Origin: Cylicocyclus nassatus
Lineage: Eukaryota; Nematoda; Chromadorea; Rhabditida; Strongylidae
Assembly (NCBI GenBank): GCA_958299035.1
Contig: CATQJL010000223.1
Location: 50,450,302 to 50,514,301, forward strand
Direction of reading: 5' to 3'
DNA length: 64,000 bases
The notes under the pieces are model-generated. The model was not told where the DNA came from, made no database searches, and saw only the letters and a program-made list of their open reading frames with translations. The stretch's first letter is position 1; every line of letters begins with the position of its first letter. Below, in pieces: positions 1 to 10,495 of this stretch. A program made the position numbers and the translations under genes.

Positions 1-102
1 CCTGAGGCGAAATAGCGCCCCGTGATGTGTGTTATACAGAACACATTAGCTGTAGAGCTTTATGAACAGTCGACTAGCACACGTAGGTGCTGTGGTAGAA
101 TG

Positions 103-700
103 CTAACGATTACAGGCGGAGCAAAGTAAGTTGACGCTCATCTGGGCAATAAACACACTCATATCACAGCAGGTCATGCTTATGGCATGACCTTTACGGT
201 AATCTGGCGAGGAATGGCACGGCTGTAAGGAAGTGCAATGTCGGCACATCATTGGAGGGCTTCTTGAACATAACTGACCACTGCGTCGGCCTTTTTCCTT
301 AATCGCGTTTGATTTCCAGTGGTACCCAATCTGCTCCATAGCACGGTCGATGAGGCTTATCGCGTGTTCATCCTGCTTCCTTGCTGTCCATGTCACTAAA
401 GCGTACGACAAAGCCGAAAGAATCATCGGGTGAAGAGGTAGGTGGAGCAGGATGGTCTCCCTCTTACGATTTGAGCTGTCTTGAATGCTTCTTCCCATGG
501 TACACGTTCTCGGCTCATTTCGAAGCTAAATCGTTCATTCACATCGGGTTCGTGTTCTAAGCAGACATCGTCTTCATCTGATTAAGCCGTACCAATCTGT
601 CCGCAAAAGTCGAATTGGACGAGGTCATCAGCAAAGCTAAGGTGGTACAGTTGTCGGCTGTCGGCTCTCACTACGACTTCTCCCATTTAGAGTACGCATA
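103..700 (-). pseudogene. RTE-type reverse transcriptase fragment (left arm copy)
   Basis: Read on the minus strand, this arm encodes the RT catalytic motif FADD (plus positions 624-635) in the context RQLHHLSFADDLV. It then runs into a long frame beginning near 498 with LSALSYALVTWTARKQDEH. This order and wording are typical of RTE-clade non-LTR retrotransposons, where a VDGRQLHHLRFADD segment is followed by a region around LTYASETWxLRKQDE. The frame changes between the two segments and ends in non-RTE-like sequence, so this is a broken fragment. It is the mirror of 3215-3812. Confidence 0.65.
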
Positions 701-1149
701 AAACTTGCTTTTTGCAACCAAGATTTTCCCACTCAGTATATCAAGATCATTGCCTCACCTCACATCATATCATCATTCTGTAAGGACATCATCATCGACG
801 TAGAGAGGTGTACGAGGGGCGTTATAGTATAGGTTTGAGTTTTTTTGTTGTACAGCTCAACAATGATCTTGATATACTGGGGAAAATTTGGTTGCAAAAC
901 GCAACGATTACTGCGCCGTCATCGTTGCTTTGTGCAGTCAAGGTTTCCCCACACAGTACATCAAGATCCTCTGTGAGCTGTACAGCAAAACCCAGCTTGC
1001 TCGCATGGTTTTCCTTCATCTCTCTTCCAATCATGTTGATGACATACGTGAGGATTTTGTTAATAGCGAACAACAGACAGATAGGGCGATGATAATGATC
1101 TTATCTCTCATACAACAACACGATCCAGCTAGTCTCCCATGGACTTTGA

Positions 1150-1524
1150 ATTTTTTGGATCTTACTATTTCCCTTAGAGAAAATAGCATTAAGTTTTCTA
1201 TGTATAATAAAACCGATAATTACAACTTCAATGTTACTAGATATCCAAATTGGACGTCCAATATACCAAGATCTATTATACTCAATACACTTGCATCCGA
1301 AGTAGTTAGAACTTATAGAAATTGCTCTGATGATTTCAAAAAGAGAATTTTGGAATTAGGAATGACTTCGGCAAGAAACGGCGGGGAAAGAAATAATTTA
1401 ATCAGAGCATTTTATCTTATCCTTCAAAAGAGACCTTTTATTTTACGTAAATATGGATTCAGTACTAGTGTGCATTGGCCCCTTGTGTATGAGGTGCGGA
1501 ATGCGTGGCCCGTTACCAACTAAG
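1150..1524 (+). pseudogene. Possible reverse-transcriptase-like C-terminal fragment
   Basis: About 125 codons are open in the inserted segment, ending in a stop at 1521-1523. The frame is continuous with arm sequence upstream to 888, so the apparent 211-residue protein is a chimera of arm and insert. The insert part starts FLDLTISL and continues with YNKTDNYNFNVTRYPNWTSN and a helix around ASEVVRTYRNCSDDF. I associate this pattern (FLDLxI, then YxKxDxFxFxV, then SNIP, then an Arg/Tyr-rich helix) with the region after the RT palm in unclassified eukaryotic retroelements. That assignment is from memory and weak. The N-terminal catalytic part is absent. Confidence 0.35.
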
Positions 1525-1888
1525 ATTCATAATGGCGCGAAATATTTCGTTCAAATAGGATTCTACTTCAAAAGTACATCTTATAACAGTAAGATACGTT
1601 TGCTTCAGTATCTCTTTACTGACTTCATGAATATGGTCTCAAGCGTTTCACCATATCACTCATATCTTCACATAAGTTATGTTTTGGACATTTCCTTGGG
1701 AACTAATGATGAAAGTGTTTCGACACGGGGGCACCAAGGAAGGTCGCATATCTGGTCTAGTTCTTAGCCCCGAAACTAGTATGCGCAGAAACGTACATAG
1801 GTTTCGCCTTTTCTTTGTGAAAATTCTCTTTCTCTTTCTCTTCCTTTTACATTAGGCTATATTGACACTTAACCGTTTTCCTCTATTG
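1150..1888 (+). mobile_element. Insertion in the left palindrome arm with an RT-like coding remnant
   Basis: The right arm reads continuously through the sequence that flanks 1150 and 1888 in the left arm (around 2325-2350). The left arm is therefore interrupted by about 740 bp. The insert is AT-richer than the arm. It begins inside a reading frame that continues from the arm, and it ends near an AT-rich stretch with pyrimidine tracts (about 1815-1850). I see no convincing terminal repeats, so its class is unknown. Confidence 0.55.
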
Positions 1889-2044
1889 GAACCTTTCCTA
1901 CCCGGACGAATCCCAGGTTCAGCGTCGAGAAGGGGCTTTTGAAAGTGCAATTTTCCAAGCTTGGTCCTCCTCGTCATGATGAACTCAGTCCTTACCGTGG
2001 TTTGTTTCACCGTAGTCTAAGGTTCACGACGTGAAGTCTTCATT

Positions 2045-2190
2045 GCGTACGCCCGAACATCATCTTACAACGAAAAGCTAGGACATTTTATATCGAACTG
2101 GGTCCAACAAAGGGGACCACACCTTCTGCAGATCGTTGCCGGTGGTTTCAACGCGAAGATCGGAGCTAGAAGGTTGCCTACGGAACTTCA
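2045..2190 (+). pseudogene. RTE-type AP endonuclease fragment
   Basis: The loop of the palindrome encodes a short stretch with YARTSSYNEK followed by GGFNAKIGARRLPTELH (FNAKIG at 2147-2164). This resembles the GDFNAKIG active-site segment and the downstream RRTPEELH of RTE-clade endonucleases. The usual Asp before Phe is replaced by Gly. Only about 50 residues remain and no start or downstream continuation is present. Together with the FADD fragments in the arms it indicates that one RTE copy was the source of the palindrome. Confidence 0.6.
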
Positions 2191-2703
2191 CGTCGTGAAC
2201 CTTAGACTACGGTGAAACAAACAACGGTGAAGACTAAGTTCGTCACGACGACGAGGACCGAGCTTGGAAAATCGCATTTTCAAAAGCCCCTTCTCGACGC
2301 TGAACCTGGGATTCGTCCGGGTAGGAAAGGATTCAAGTCCATGGGAGACTGGCTGGGTCGGGTGTTGTATGAGAAATAAGATCATTATCAATCGCCGATT
2401 GGAAGAGAGATGAAGGAAAACCATGCGAGCAAGCTGGGTTCTGCTGTACAGCTCACAGAGGATCTTGATGTACTGCGTTGGGAGACCCTGACTGCACAAA
2501 GCAACGATGACGGCGCAGTAATCGTTGCGTTTTGCAACCAAATTTTCCACAGTATATCAAGATGATTATTGAGTTGTACAACACCTCACAACCTATACCA
2601 TAACGTCCCTCTTACACCTCTCTCTACGTCGATGATGATGTCCTTACAAAATGGTGATATGATTTGAGTTGATGTACAGCTCGGCAATGATCTTGATATA
2701 CTG

Positions 2704-3180
2704 ACAAGGGAGGTGTTTTCGGTCGAAGTGGCCTTTTCATATGAAATTGATACGACTATAAAGAGCATCAAACGCTGATTCCAAATCTTTCTTCATTATC
2801 TGCCGAGCGCCTTTAGACGTCGAGTTATGAGCGTTTTTTCAGTTGAGAAATTAAATGCATAATTAGGACAATATTCGTCAGAGATTTGTTCAAATGGTCC
2901 AATGTTGATTATCAAAGCACTTTATTTGAACAATACCTCCTATCTAAAGCATTCATACCTAACACTGCTCTGCTTGAGACCTTGAGCGCTGAGAAGACCG
3001 TAAAATTTTATGTTACTTCGATTATGCGTTCATTTTTCGCACCAAGAAAATATTCATTACTCGACGTCTAGAGGAGCTCGACAGATAACGAAGACAGATT
3101 TGGAATCAGCGTTTGATGCTCTTTATAGCCATATTAAACTCATGTGAAAAGGCCACTTCGACCGAAAACACCTCCCTTGT
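2704..3180. mobile_element. Foldback MITE, TIR starts ACAAGGGAGGTG (477 bp)
   Basis: Inverted ends of about 85 bp (2704-2790 and 3093-3180) begin ACAAGGGAGG. The element interrupts the right arm of the giant palindrome. The left arm at about 725-745 keeps the uninterrupted sequence, so the boundaries are supported by an empty site. No clear target duplication beyond 1 bp is visible. A longer, diverged relative covers about 12966-14120. Confidence 0.7.
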
Positions 3181-3214
3181 GAGTGGGAAAATCTTGGTTG
3201 CAAAAAGCAAGTTT

Positions 3215-3812
3215 CATGCGTACTCTAAATGGGAGAAGTTGTAGTGAAAGTCGACAGCCGACAACTGCACCACCTTAGCTTTGCTGATGACCTCGTCCAA
3301 TTCGACTTTTGCGGACAGATTGGTACGGCTTAATCAGATGAAGACGATGTCTGCTTAGAACACGAACCCGATGTGAATGAACGATTTAGCTTCGAAATGA
3401 GCCGAGAACGTGTACCATGGGAAGAAGCATTCAAGACAGCTCAAATCGTAAGAGGGAGACCATCCTGCTCCACCTACCTCTTCACCCGATGATTCTTTCG
3501 GCTTTGTCGTACGCTTTAGTGACATGGACAGCAAGGAAGCAGGATGAACACGCGATAAGCCTCATCGACCGTGCTATGGAGCAGATTGGGTACCACTGGA
3601 AATCAAACGCGATTAAGGAAAAAGGCCGACGCAGTGGTCAGTTATGTTCAAGAAGCCCTCCAATGATGTGCCGACATTGCACTTCCTTACAGCCGTGCCA
3701 TTCCTCGCCAGATTACCGTAAAGGTCATGCCATAAGCATGACCTGCTGTGATATGAGTGTGTTTATTGCCCAGATGAGCGTCAACTTACTTTGCTCCGCC
3801 TGTAATCGTTAG
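3215..3812 (+). pseudogene. RTE-type reverse transcriptase fragment (right arm copy)
   Basis: This is the mirror copy of the left-arm fragment. FADD lies at 3280-3291, preceded by VDSRQLHHLS. The frame from 3417 holds LSALSYALVTWTARKQDEH and IDRAMEQIG. The second half of that frame is Cys/Ser rich and unlike RTE, consistent with frameshift decay. There is no intact catalytic domain. Confidence 0.65.
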
Positions 3813-4037
3813 CATTCTACCACAGCACCTACGTGTGCTAGTCGACTGTTCATAAAGCTCTACAGCTAATGCGTTCTGTATAACACACATCACGGGGCGC
3901 TATTTCGCCTCAGGCTACTATAAAGCCTACGAACCACCGAAACAAATAAAGTCCTTCAGAGCGTTGTCGTATGCCCGGTTTGATACATAAACTCTGGTCA
4001 ACAATTACTCTCGTGGGACAAATGGAGGCATCACCGA

Positions 4038-4403
4038 CTCAGACACGGATACCTCCGGAGCGAAAATGGGAGCGTCTCGGGCTCTGCCCAGCTGAGATTT
4101 GCCACGTGCTCCGAAGCCCTCCCATTTCACGCGTTTTTGTGCTCCGGGGCTCCTCCAAATCTGGCGCACCCCCGGAGCAGAGATTTGCTCGTCCTGGAGA
4201 GGGGTCCCATTCGTTCACCGTGACGTCACAAGCAGGCGGACCCCTCTCCGGGACGGGCAAATCTCTGCTCCGGAGGTGCGCCACTTTTGGGAGAATCCCG
4301 GAGCACCAGAATGCGTGAAATGGCAGGGCTCCGGAGCGCTCCAGAGCGCGAATTGGCAGACTCGCGCCATTTGCCCGCCGGGGTATCCCTTCGACTGTCT
4401 GAG
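4038..4403. repeat. CTCAGAC-ended palindromic element, copy A (366 bp)
   Basis: The left end reads CTCAGACACGGATACCTCCG. The right end, reverse complemented, reads CTCAGACAGTCGAAGGGATA. The interior is GC-rich and internally inverted, with repeated CTCCGGAGC cores, which keeps several frames open by chance (4039-4530). It shares ends and core motifs with copies B (17449), C (25194), D (30866) and E (9485). Confidence 0.7.
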
Positions 4404-4806
4404 CAGGAGCTTCTATACAGTGATTGTATCATTAGGAAAGACTGCTACCACTAACTTTCTCATTGTCGAACTTTTAGCTTTGCGAATATATCTACTCAAT
4501 TCGACGGCGTTGTACAGTAGCAGATTTTGAAAGCTATGAAATTACATTATTGTACTATCACAAAGTTCGATGACATCAGTTCGGATGAGAAGAATCTTTC
4601 AGCTTGGACGGTTTGTTTTAGTTATGAAACTGGCAACGAAGAGGACAAGCTTGCTTATTTTTGATCTACCTACTACCGTACTTGATATAAAATGATATCC
4701 GATGTTTAAAGTAAAGCTGCGCCACGAACGAGCAGTCTTGGCCTGTGTACCTTCATCAACTTCCATCGAAGCGGAGTGGAGACTCTTACAAATCTCAGAT
4801 AGAGTG
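4404..4806. other. Unassigned AT-rich flank
   Basis: I see no supported gene here. Short frames overlap only by chance. The stretch ends at the GGCGC target site (4807-4811) of the outer BEL/Pao element and resumes at 16717. Confidence 0.5.
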
Positions 4807-4811
4807 GGCGC

Positions 4812-5179
4812 TGTTGATGATTTCTCTATCATCAACCATTAATGAACTCTATATTCTATATAGCGTACGGAATACCCGTAGGCTAAATGGTGAGCTACTC
4901 ACTCTTGAGTATCTAATCACTCAAGAGTGAGTGGTACCCGTGCGCCAGGAGTGTGGCCAATCGACGGCATCTCCTTTCAAGCACCAACTCCTGTACATTG
5001 TACCCTGTACTCGGTTCAGCTCCGCCTTCCTTCATTTATAAGGAGCCTCCGAATGTATTATAGGTTGCTCTCCGGTCCACACCGGGGCACTTCGACTTCT
5101 TCACGACTAATCTACGCCCGTGCGAATAAATCTATATTCCACAACCTCGTCTACCCCTAATCACTTGGTACCCACCAAA
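4812..5179 (+). repeat. 5' LTR of the outer BEL/Pao element
   Basis: It begins TGTTGATGATTTCTCTATCA, itself a hairpin. It contains a second hairpin built on CTCACTCTTGAG / CTCAAGAGTGAG near 4897-4930. It holds a TATA-like TTTATAAGG near 5036 and a candidate AATAAA near 5124. It ends around CCCACCAAA. Confidence 0.85.
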
Positions 5180-5180
5180 T

Positions 5181-5193
5181 TGGTGGATCGGCC
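5181..5193 (+). promoter_or_regulatory. Primer-binding site, tRNA-Gly type
   Basis: TGGTGGATCGGCC starts 1-3 bases after the LTR. It is one mismatch from the complement of the tRNA-Gly(GCC) 3' end, and it matches the site of the inner BEL/Pao element except at that base. Confidence 0.55.
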
Positions 5194-5257
5194 AGTGATT
5201 TTCCTTGTATTTCCTCGGCGATTCCTTCTAAGGACCCAGGAAATCAAGGCCACCCGC

Positions 5258-5890
5258 GTGGCAGGCTCTATAGCCAATGATTCGACTCTCATGATTGCTG
5301 GTTCATCCACTTTCGCGACCAAGAGCCTTACTAAGCTGTCAGGTCCTATCCACAGCTTAGTAGAGGTTTCTAGCTAACTGACTGGTTCATCCACAGTTAG
5401 CGACAGACTCCTCGCACTCTAGGCTACTAATTAGCCAATATTCGACTCTAGTAATTGCTGGTTCATCCACTTTTACTAAAACGAGTCTTGCTAAGCTATC
5501 AGGTCCTATCCATAGCTTAGCAGAGGTTTTCTAGCTGACTGACTGGTCCATCCACAGTTAGCAGCAGAAATCCTCGAACCTTTTTGGCTTCCATTAGCCA
5601 AAAAGACTCTGTGATTGCTGGTCCATCCATTTTCACAAGAAAAGTCATCTTGCGAAGCTATCAGGTCATATCCATAGCTTAGCAAAGAGGTTTTTCTAGC
5701 CGACTGACTGGTCCATCTACAGTTAGCAACAGAAATCCTCGAACTTTTTTGGCTTCCATTAGCCAAACACTCTGTGATTGGTTCATCCACTTTCACAAAC
5801 GAGTTTCATCTTGCGAAGCTATCAGGTCATATCCATAGCTTAGCAAGGAGATTTTCTAGCTGACTGACTGGTCCATCCACAGTTAGCAAA
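5258..5890 (+). repeat. Tandem repeat, ~163 bp x 4, in the BEL/Pao leader
   Basis: Four diverged units each contain ATTGCTGGTTCATCCACT-like and ACTGACTGGTCCATCCACAG-like segments and a TTAGCCAA box. Unit starts are near 5258, 5420, 5588 and 5753. The array lies between the primer-binding site and gag. Frames on the minus strand through it are by-products of the repeat. Confidence 0.75.
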
Positions 5891-6225
5891 GAAATCTCAA
5901 CTTTCCAAGCTCATTCACGGTTGCTTCACCGATCTTGAGCTTTGGATCGTTACATTCACGGGGCAGGTTCCAACACCTTACCGTCCAGTACAGCGCACAA
6001 GCCAATCAGGCGCGCTTGCTGACAGCTAGTAGACGCTCGGCACTACATTGCCAGCTCACTAGAAAGCTTCCTTGCAACCAGTAAGGACAGCTATCGTATC
6101 GAGGCCAGCCTTGCTGTCGCCCTCAAGCCAAAGCGACCAACAAAAGGAGGATACACACGTCCGAATTGGAACGCTTGGAATCACTACACCAGTGCACGAC
6201 CCTACCTCGTGCGGCAAAACAGAAA

Positions 6226-7191
6226 ATGGCAGCGCTCCAGATTTTCAAGTCAAAAATCAACAATGCCTGCGCACTCTTGAAGTCATACGAGTCGGAAGTG
6301 AACGAAATCAACACACCATTCACTTTTCCAGTAGAAAGGACTGAATGCGAGACGTACATCAAAATTAGAATGGGAGAGATAACGCATCTGCTCAACTCTC
6401 TGCAAAATGCGGTTGAACTTCAAAGCACACAAGTGAACGCCGCGATCGAATACATTGGAGCACGAAATGAAGAAAAAGAGAGAGACAAGCTTATGACAGA
6501 ACTCAGAAAACACTTGGAGTTGGAATCTCTTCATTTGGAAGTCATGGTCGTGCAGCAGAACAAAGTTCAGTTCCGTCTAAATGAATTGAAGGATCAAGCT
6601 GCATTATTGCACACCAGTCTGCCAAGCACATCAGGTCATGCTGCGAGCGACGAATGCCAGACCTGGAACGGCAGCCTCCCAGAACGCAACGAATGGCAAG
6701 TGAAAATCCGGAAGCCTCCGGAATCCCTACCTTCTCAGGGAACTTCAGAGAGTTCAACAGCTTCTGGACAATGTTTGAATCTCTCATCCACGCCGACGAA
6801 GACCTATCCGACACTGACAAGTTCCTTTTTCTAAAGCAAGCACTGAAGGGGAAAGCAGCAGCCATCTTGAGCTGCATACCCGTTGTAGGAGAGAAATATC
6901 AAAAGGGGTTGAGATCTTGAAGAAACATTTCGATCGGTCTGCCAACATGGCAGATATACTTATAGAGAGATCGAAAAACTACCTAGGGCCTCAGATGATC
7001 CGGGGAGTTGCCGAACCACTTTCGAAGCAATCAATTCAAGGATCATTCACCTGGAGCAAACGGGAGCAAAGATGAACGCAGACAGACTTTGGCGTCGAAT
7101 AATCTTTTCCAGATTTCCCGAATTCATCTGTACGACCGCCATCCAGAAAGAAGCGGTACAAGATGATCCATTTGATGTTAGCGAAATCCTG
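6226..7191 (+). pseudogene. BEL/Pao gag, N-terminal part (DUF1759), frameshifted
   Basis: From the ATG at 6226 the frame encodes a helical, coiled-coil-like region (MAALQIFKSKINNACALLKS onward, to about residue 125). The DUF1759 core then appears in another frame (6654-6920) with IPTFSGNFREFNSFWTMFES and the typical KFLFLKQALKGKAAA. Two more frame changes occur near 6905 and 6990-7070 before the segment with LPRASDDPGSCR and WRRIIFSRFPEF. At least three frameshifts make it non-coding. It stops where the 7.33 kb element enters. Excising that element and one CTG copy brings the frame of this part in line with 14525 onward. Confidence 0.75.
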
Positions 7192-7520
7192 TGGCCGTAT
7201 TCATCAACGAACCTTGAGGTTAAATTTTACCTTGAGAGCACGTCTCAAGGTGGATTTTAACCTCAAGGTAACTTTGCTATTCACAAATCTACCTTGAGGT
7301 TAAAATCTACCTGGTAGTCAACAGAGTACTCACTGACGTTTATTCGGAACATGCTATGACGTACCAGCGGTGCATGAAATCTTCTACTGCTAGTGATTTT
7401 CCTACTGCCATGTTGATAATGCCGTATATCTTGTAGGTGCACGTTACCATGGTTTGGCAGGAAAGTCTTCTGAGGAACTAAGCAATCATGTTTCAACATG
7501 ATTGGACGTGGCAATTGATA

Positions 7521-8431
7521 TAGGGTTGTCTCAAATGTTAGTACGCACTTTTTGATCGTTAATATCTCTTCTCACACAAAGTCTTTCGGTTAGATTCAAC
7601 AGCCATCCAGTAGAGCAGGCTTGAACTTAGATTGCTGGTATGGAGCAAAGCACCTAAAGCTCTTCATTACTGTGGTATTACAATAGAAATTGAAGAGGAT
7701 TTTTAACAAAGTTAAAACCCTCCTTAACTTCCTATCAAATTTATATAAAAACATACATTGATGGTTGAAATCAATTTATGAATTTTGGCCCAAAATGGCT
7801 AAACCAATTAGAACGCGTAGAAACTCTCAGCAAGGTTGTCTAATGGTGTTAGCATCTCTGAAACACTGCTACACAACTTTCCAGCTTTTTGGAAGCTTTT
7901 TTTTGCTGGCCTATTTCAAAATGGTGCTATATATTTTCCTACCGATCTTACAGCAATTGAGAGCCATAGGTGTTTTGCTCCATACTATGAACCTAAGTTG
8001 AAGCGCACTACTGCATGGTACTTACAGCTAAGCAAAAGGCTTCCTGAGAAGAGAGTTACCACCGATCAAAGAGTGAGTACTTACATTTGGGACACCGTGT
8101 ACATTATGAAGAAGAACACGCTTCATGGCCATTAGAGTATAAGTAGAGTTAGAATTGAGCTGTATCATATGAAACGCAAATACCGCAAAGATTCACATAA
8201 GTTTTCAAAATTTTTACATAATTCTGTTTCACTCTTATAGTTTAGTATGTAAAACTTTGGTCCCAAAACTCCTCCCGGCCTCTTTGTTAGGATCCGGAAC
8301 AGCACGACGCCGATCCTTTCAAGGAGGGAATCGCCCAATCGAACAACCTACATCGCCCTATCGAACAACCCCTTTCTCCCACGAATCCAGGATGGGGACG
8401 CCAAAGGTGAAGTGTGTGTGCAATGACCACA
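7521..8431. other. Interior of the 7.33 kb element with an unrecognised open frame
   Basis: A plus-strand frame at 7836-8135 (99 codons) encodes SNGVSISETLLHNFPAFWKL and ends KKNTLHGH. I do not recognise it. It has no clear upstream continuation, and it may be chance or a transposase remnant. Nothing else is supported in this stretch. Confidence 0.25.
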
Positions 8432-9392
8432 TCTTATATATAAAGCTGAATGTCTGTTTGTCTGTATGTATGTATGTATGTATGTATGTATGTATGTATG
8501 TATGTGTGTACGTATGTTCCGAATAGAAAATTCCATTTCTGAACCGATCCGGACCAAACTTGGCACACATACACTTCGGGCCCCGGCGGGTGTCATAGGC
8601 TACTTTTCGTCATCGATCGATATCGATTTTATCGATTTTTATCGATTTTTTTGCTGAGTTCACCTACGGGGCTGGGAGTTGGCACAGGGGGGTAATCGAG
8701 CATGGGGATTCCGAATACAATATTGGTTTTCAGGATTATCGATTACTTTTATCGATTTTATCGATTTTTTGCAAAGTTTGAGCTACGGGGCTGGGAGTTC
8801 GCACAGGGGGGTAATCGAGCATGGGGATTCCGAATACAATATTGGTTTTCGGGATTATCGATTACTTTTATCGATTTTATCGATTTTTTGCAAAGTTTGA
8901 GCTAGGGGGCTGGGAGTTGGCACAGGGGGGTAATCGAGCATGCTGATCATCCCCAAGGGGGGTGATCAGCATGCTCGATTACCACCCTGTGCAAACTCCC
9001 AGCCCCGCAGGTCAAACTTTACAAAAAATCGATAAAATCGATAAAAGTAATGGACGATCCTGAAAACTAATATTGTGTTCGTAATCAGCATGCTCGATTA
9101 TCCCCCTGTGCAAAATCCCAGCCTCGCATGTCAAAATTTACAAAAAATCGATAAAATCAATAAAAGTAACCGATAATTCTGAAAACTAATATTGTATTCG
9201 GAATCCCCATGCTCACTTCTCCCCCCTGTGCCAACTTCTAGCCCTGTAGGTGAACTCTGCGAAAAAATCGATAAAAATCGGTAAAATCGACATCGATCGA
9301 TAACGAAAAGTGGACTGTGACACCCGCCGGGGCCCGAAGTGTATGTGTGCCAAGTTTGGTCCGGATACGGCGGAGCCGGGTAAGCCAGCTAG
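8432..9392. mobile_element. Helitron-like element with a fully palindromic interior (961 bp)
   Basis: It starts TCTTATATATAAAGCTGAAT after an A. It ends CTAG before a T, with a small CGGC/GCCG hairpin about 15 bases before the end, as Helitrons do. No terminal target duplication is needed for Helitrons, which insert between A and T. Unusually, about 8536-8945 and 8950-9365 are inverted copies (GGACCAAACTTGGCACACAT at 8551 and its complement near 9343) rich in ATCGATTTTATCGATTTT. A TGTA microsatellite (8463-8505) sits near the 5' end. It is non-autonomous: no Rep or helicase is present. Confidence 0.6.
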
Positions 9393-9484
9393 TGATCATA
9401 TGAAATGAAGCGACTGCACGCAACTGGCGAGATCAAGCGGGAAATCATAAAAATCGATAGTGGCAAAGGCAAAGTCGTTTCACG

Positions 9485-10069
9485 CTCAGATAATCAGCGG
9501 GGGCAGGCGGTCCGCAAACTCGCGCTTTTCTGCAGGCGGTCAGCAGAATTTTGGGGCGTGGCCAAACCTTCAGCGGGCGGCACTTCCTTTACGATCGCAT
9601 ATTCTGCCAGCGGGCAGTAATACAGCATCTTTTGCAAGCGCTCGGCAAATAATTTCTTTCAGCAAGCGCTGACCAAACTTTCGGCAAGCGCTCGGAATCT
9701 TTTTACGCATTTTCGGCGTACGCCGAGCACAGGTAAGACTCTGTGTGGCAGAGATGTCACCTTTGGTTTAATTACTCAAGTTTGAGGTACTTTGTCCCAG
9801 CGGAAAGTACCTGGGGTTGCGCGATCCTCCACAAAGGACCGTGCGGGCCCCGGAAATTCTGCATATTCTCGCGGGAAGTCCGCGAGAATGCGCCACTGCG
9901 CCGCAGCTAATCTATAAGGAAATCGCGATTGTTCTCCAAGCATTCGTCTAAAATTTCGCTAAAATTTTCCAAATTTCTGCAAGCGGACCGCAAGAAATCA
10001 GCGAACTATTTTTCCGGTGCGCGCTTACTCAAAATTCGCATGGCCGCCTGCCCCCAGCGATTATCTGAG
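9485..10069. repeat. CTCAGATAATC-ended palindromic element, copy E (585 bp)
   Basis: Ends CTCAGATAATCAGCGGGGGC (9485) and the complement ending at 10069 are inverted. GGGGGCAGGCGG is shared with copy D. The interior contains repeated AAGCGCTCGGC-type segments and inverted CGCGAGAATGCG motifs near 9868-9892. No coding capacity is seen. Confidence 0.7.
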
Positions 10070-10140
10070 CGGATGTCTATTTGCCACCGTTGTGCTAGGC
10101 TCTGATACCATGTTAAAGGGCTTAGAACGCTGATGCCACT

Positions 10141-10183
10141 GTTTTCCTTAGTCATGAATCCCCAATTCATGACTAAGGAAAAC
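10141..10183. repeat. Perfect 18 bp hairpin at the 5' junction of the gag-only element
   Basis: GTTTTCCTTAGTCATGAA (10141-10158) and its exact complement (10166-10183) enclose a 7-base loop. The inner half is the palindromic start of the LTR (TCATGAA...TTCATGA). The outer half is flank, including the CTTAG target site, copied in inverted orientation. It sits immediately before the intact LTR start at 10185. Confidence 0.85.
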
Positions 10184-10184
10184 A

Positions 10185-10495
10185 TGTCATGAATCCCCAA
10201 TTCATGATTTGTTACAATGTCGATGTGCGTTCTCACAGTGACGGGAAATGTTTAACATTATGTTTTGAGAACAGCAATAGTTCTTAAGGGGAGCCGAGGG
10301 AAACGGGGGGCAGGTAAGATGGGCAAGCTGCCTCGTCCCTGACAGGCGAGGAACCTGGCAAATGGCAAATCACACTAGGTAAGGCAACTCAAAATTATAG
10401 AAACATATGTCTTTGTCATTGTGCAAGTTGTGAATAAATATTTTACTTGTGGATCGTAATTCATCTAAAGAAATCGTACTGGAATAGTACGAACA
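10185..10495 (+). repeat. 5' LTR of the gag-only element
   Basis: It starts TGTCATGAATCCCC and ends GAATAGTACGAACA (TG..CA). It contains the TCATGAA/TTCATGA hairpin at its edge and an AATAAA near 10434. Confidence 0.9.

Larger units (their letters stand above)
1..3914. mobile_element. Giant foldback element (inverted repeat) carrying RTE fragments
   Basis: Base 1 pairs with base 3914. The outer ~735 bases of the left arm are the near-perfect reverse complement of 3180-3914, with coordinates summing to 3915. Further in, 740-1150 matches 2330-2700 after allowing for one insertion in each arm. The two long identical reading frames at 103-498 (minus) and 3417-3812 (plus) are mirror images of one arm sequence. 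The loop, about 2035-2190, encodes part of an RTE-type endonuclease. The left terminus coincides with the window edge, so the element may extend further. Whether it moves as a transposon or is a static inverted duplication of a degraded RTE copy cannot be decided here. Confidence 0.8.

Noticed and set aside
8348..8657. THTYIHTYIHTYI / YVCMYVCMYV frames
   Set aside because: They arise from the TGTA microsatellite near the 5' end of the Helitron-like element.
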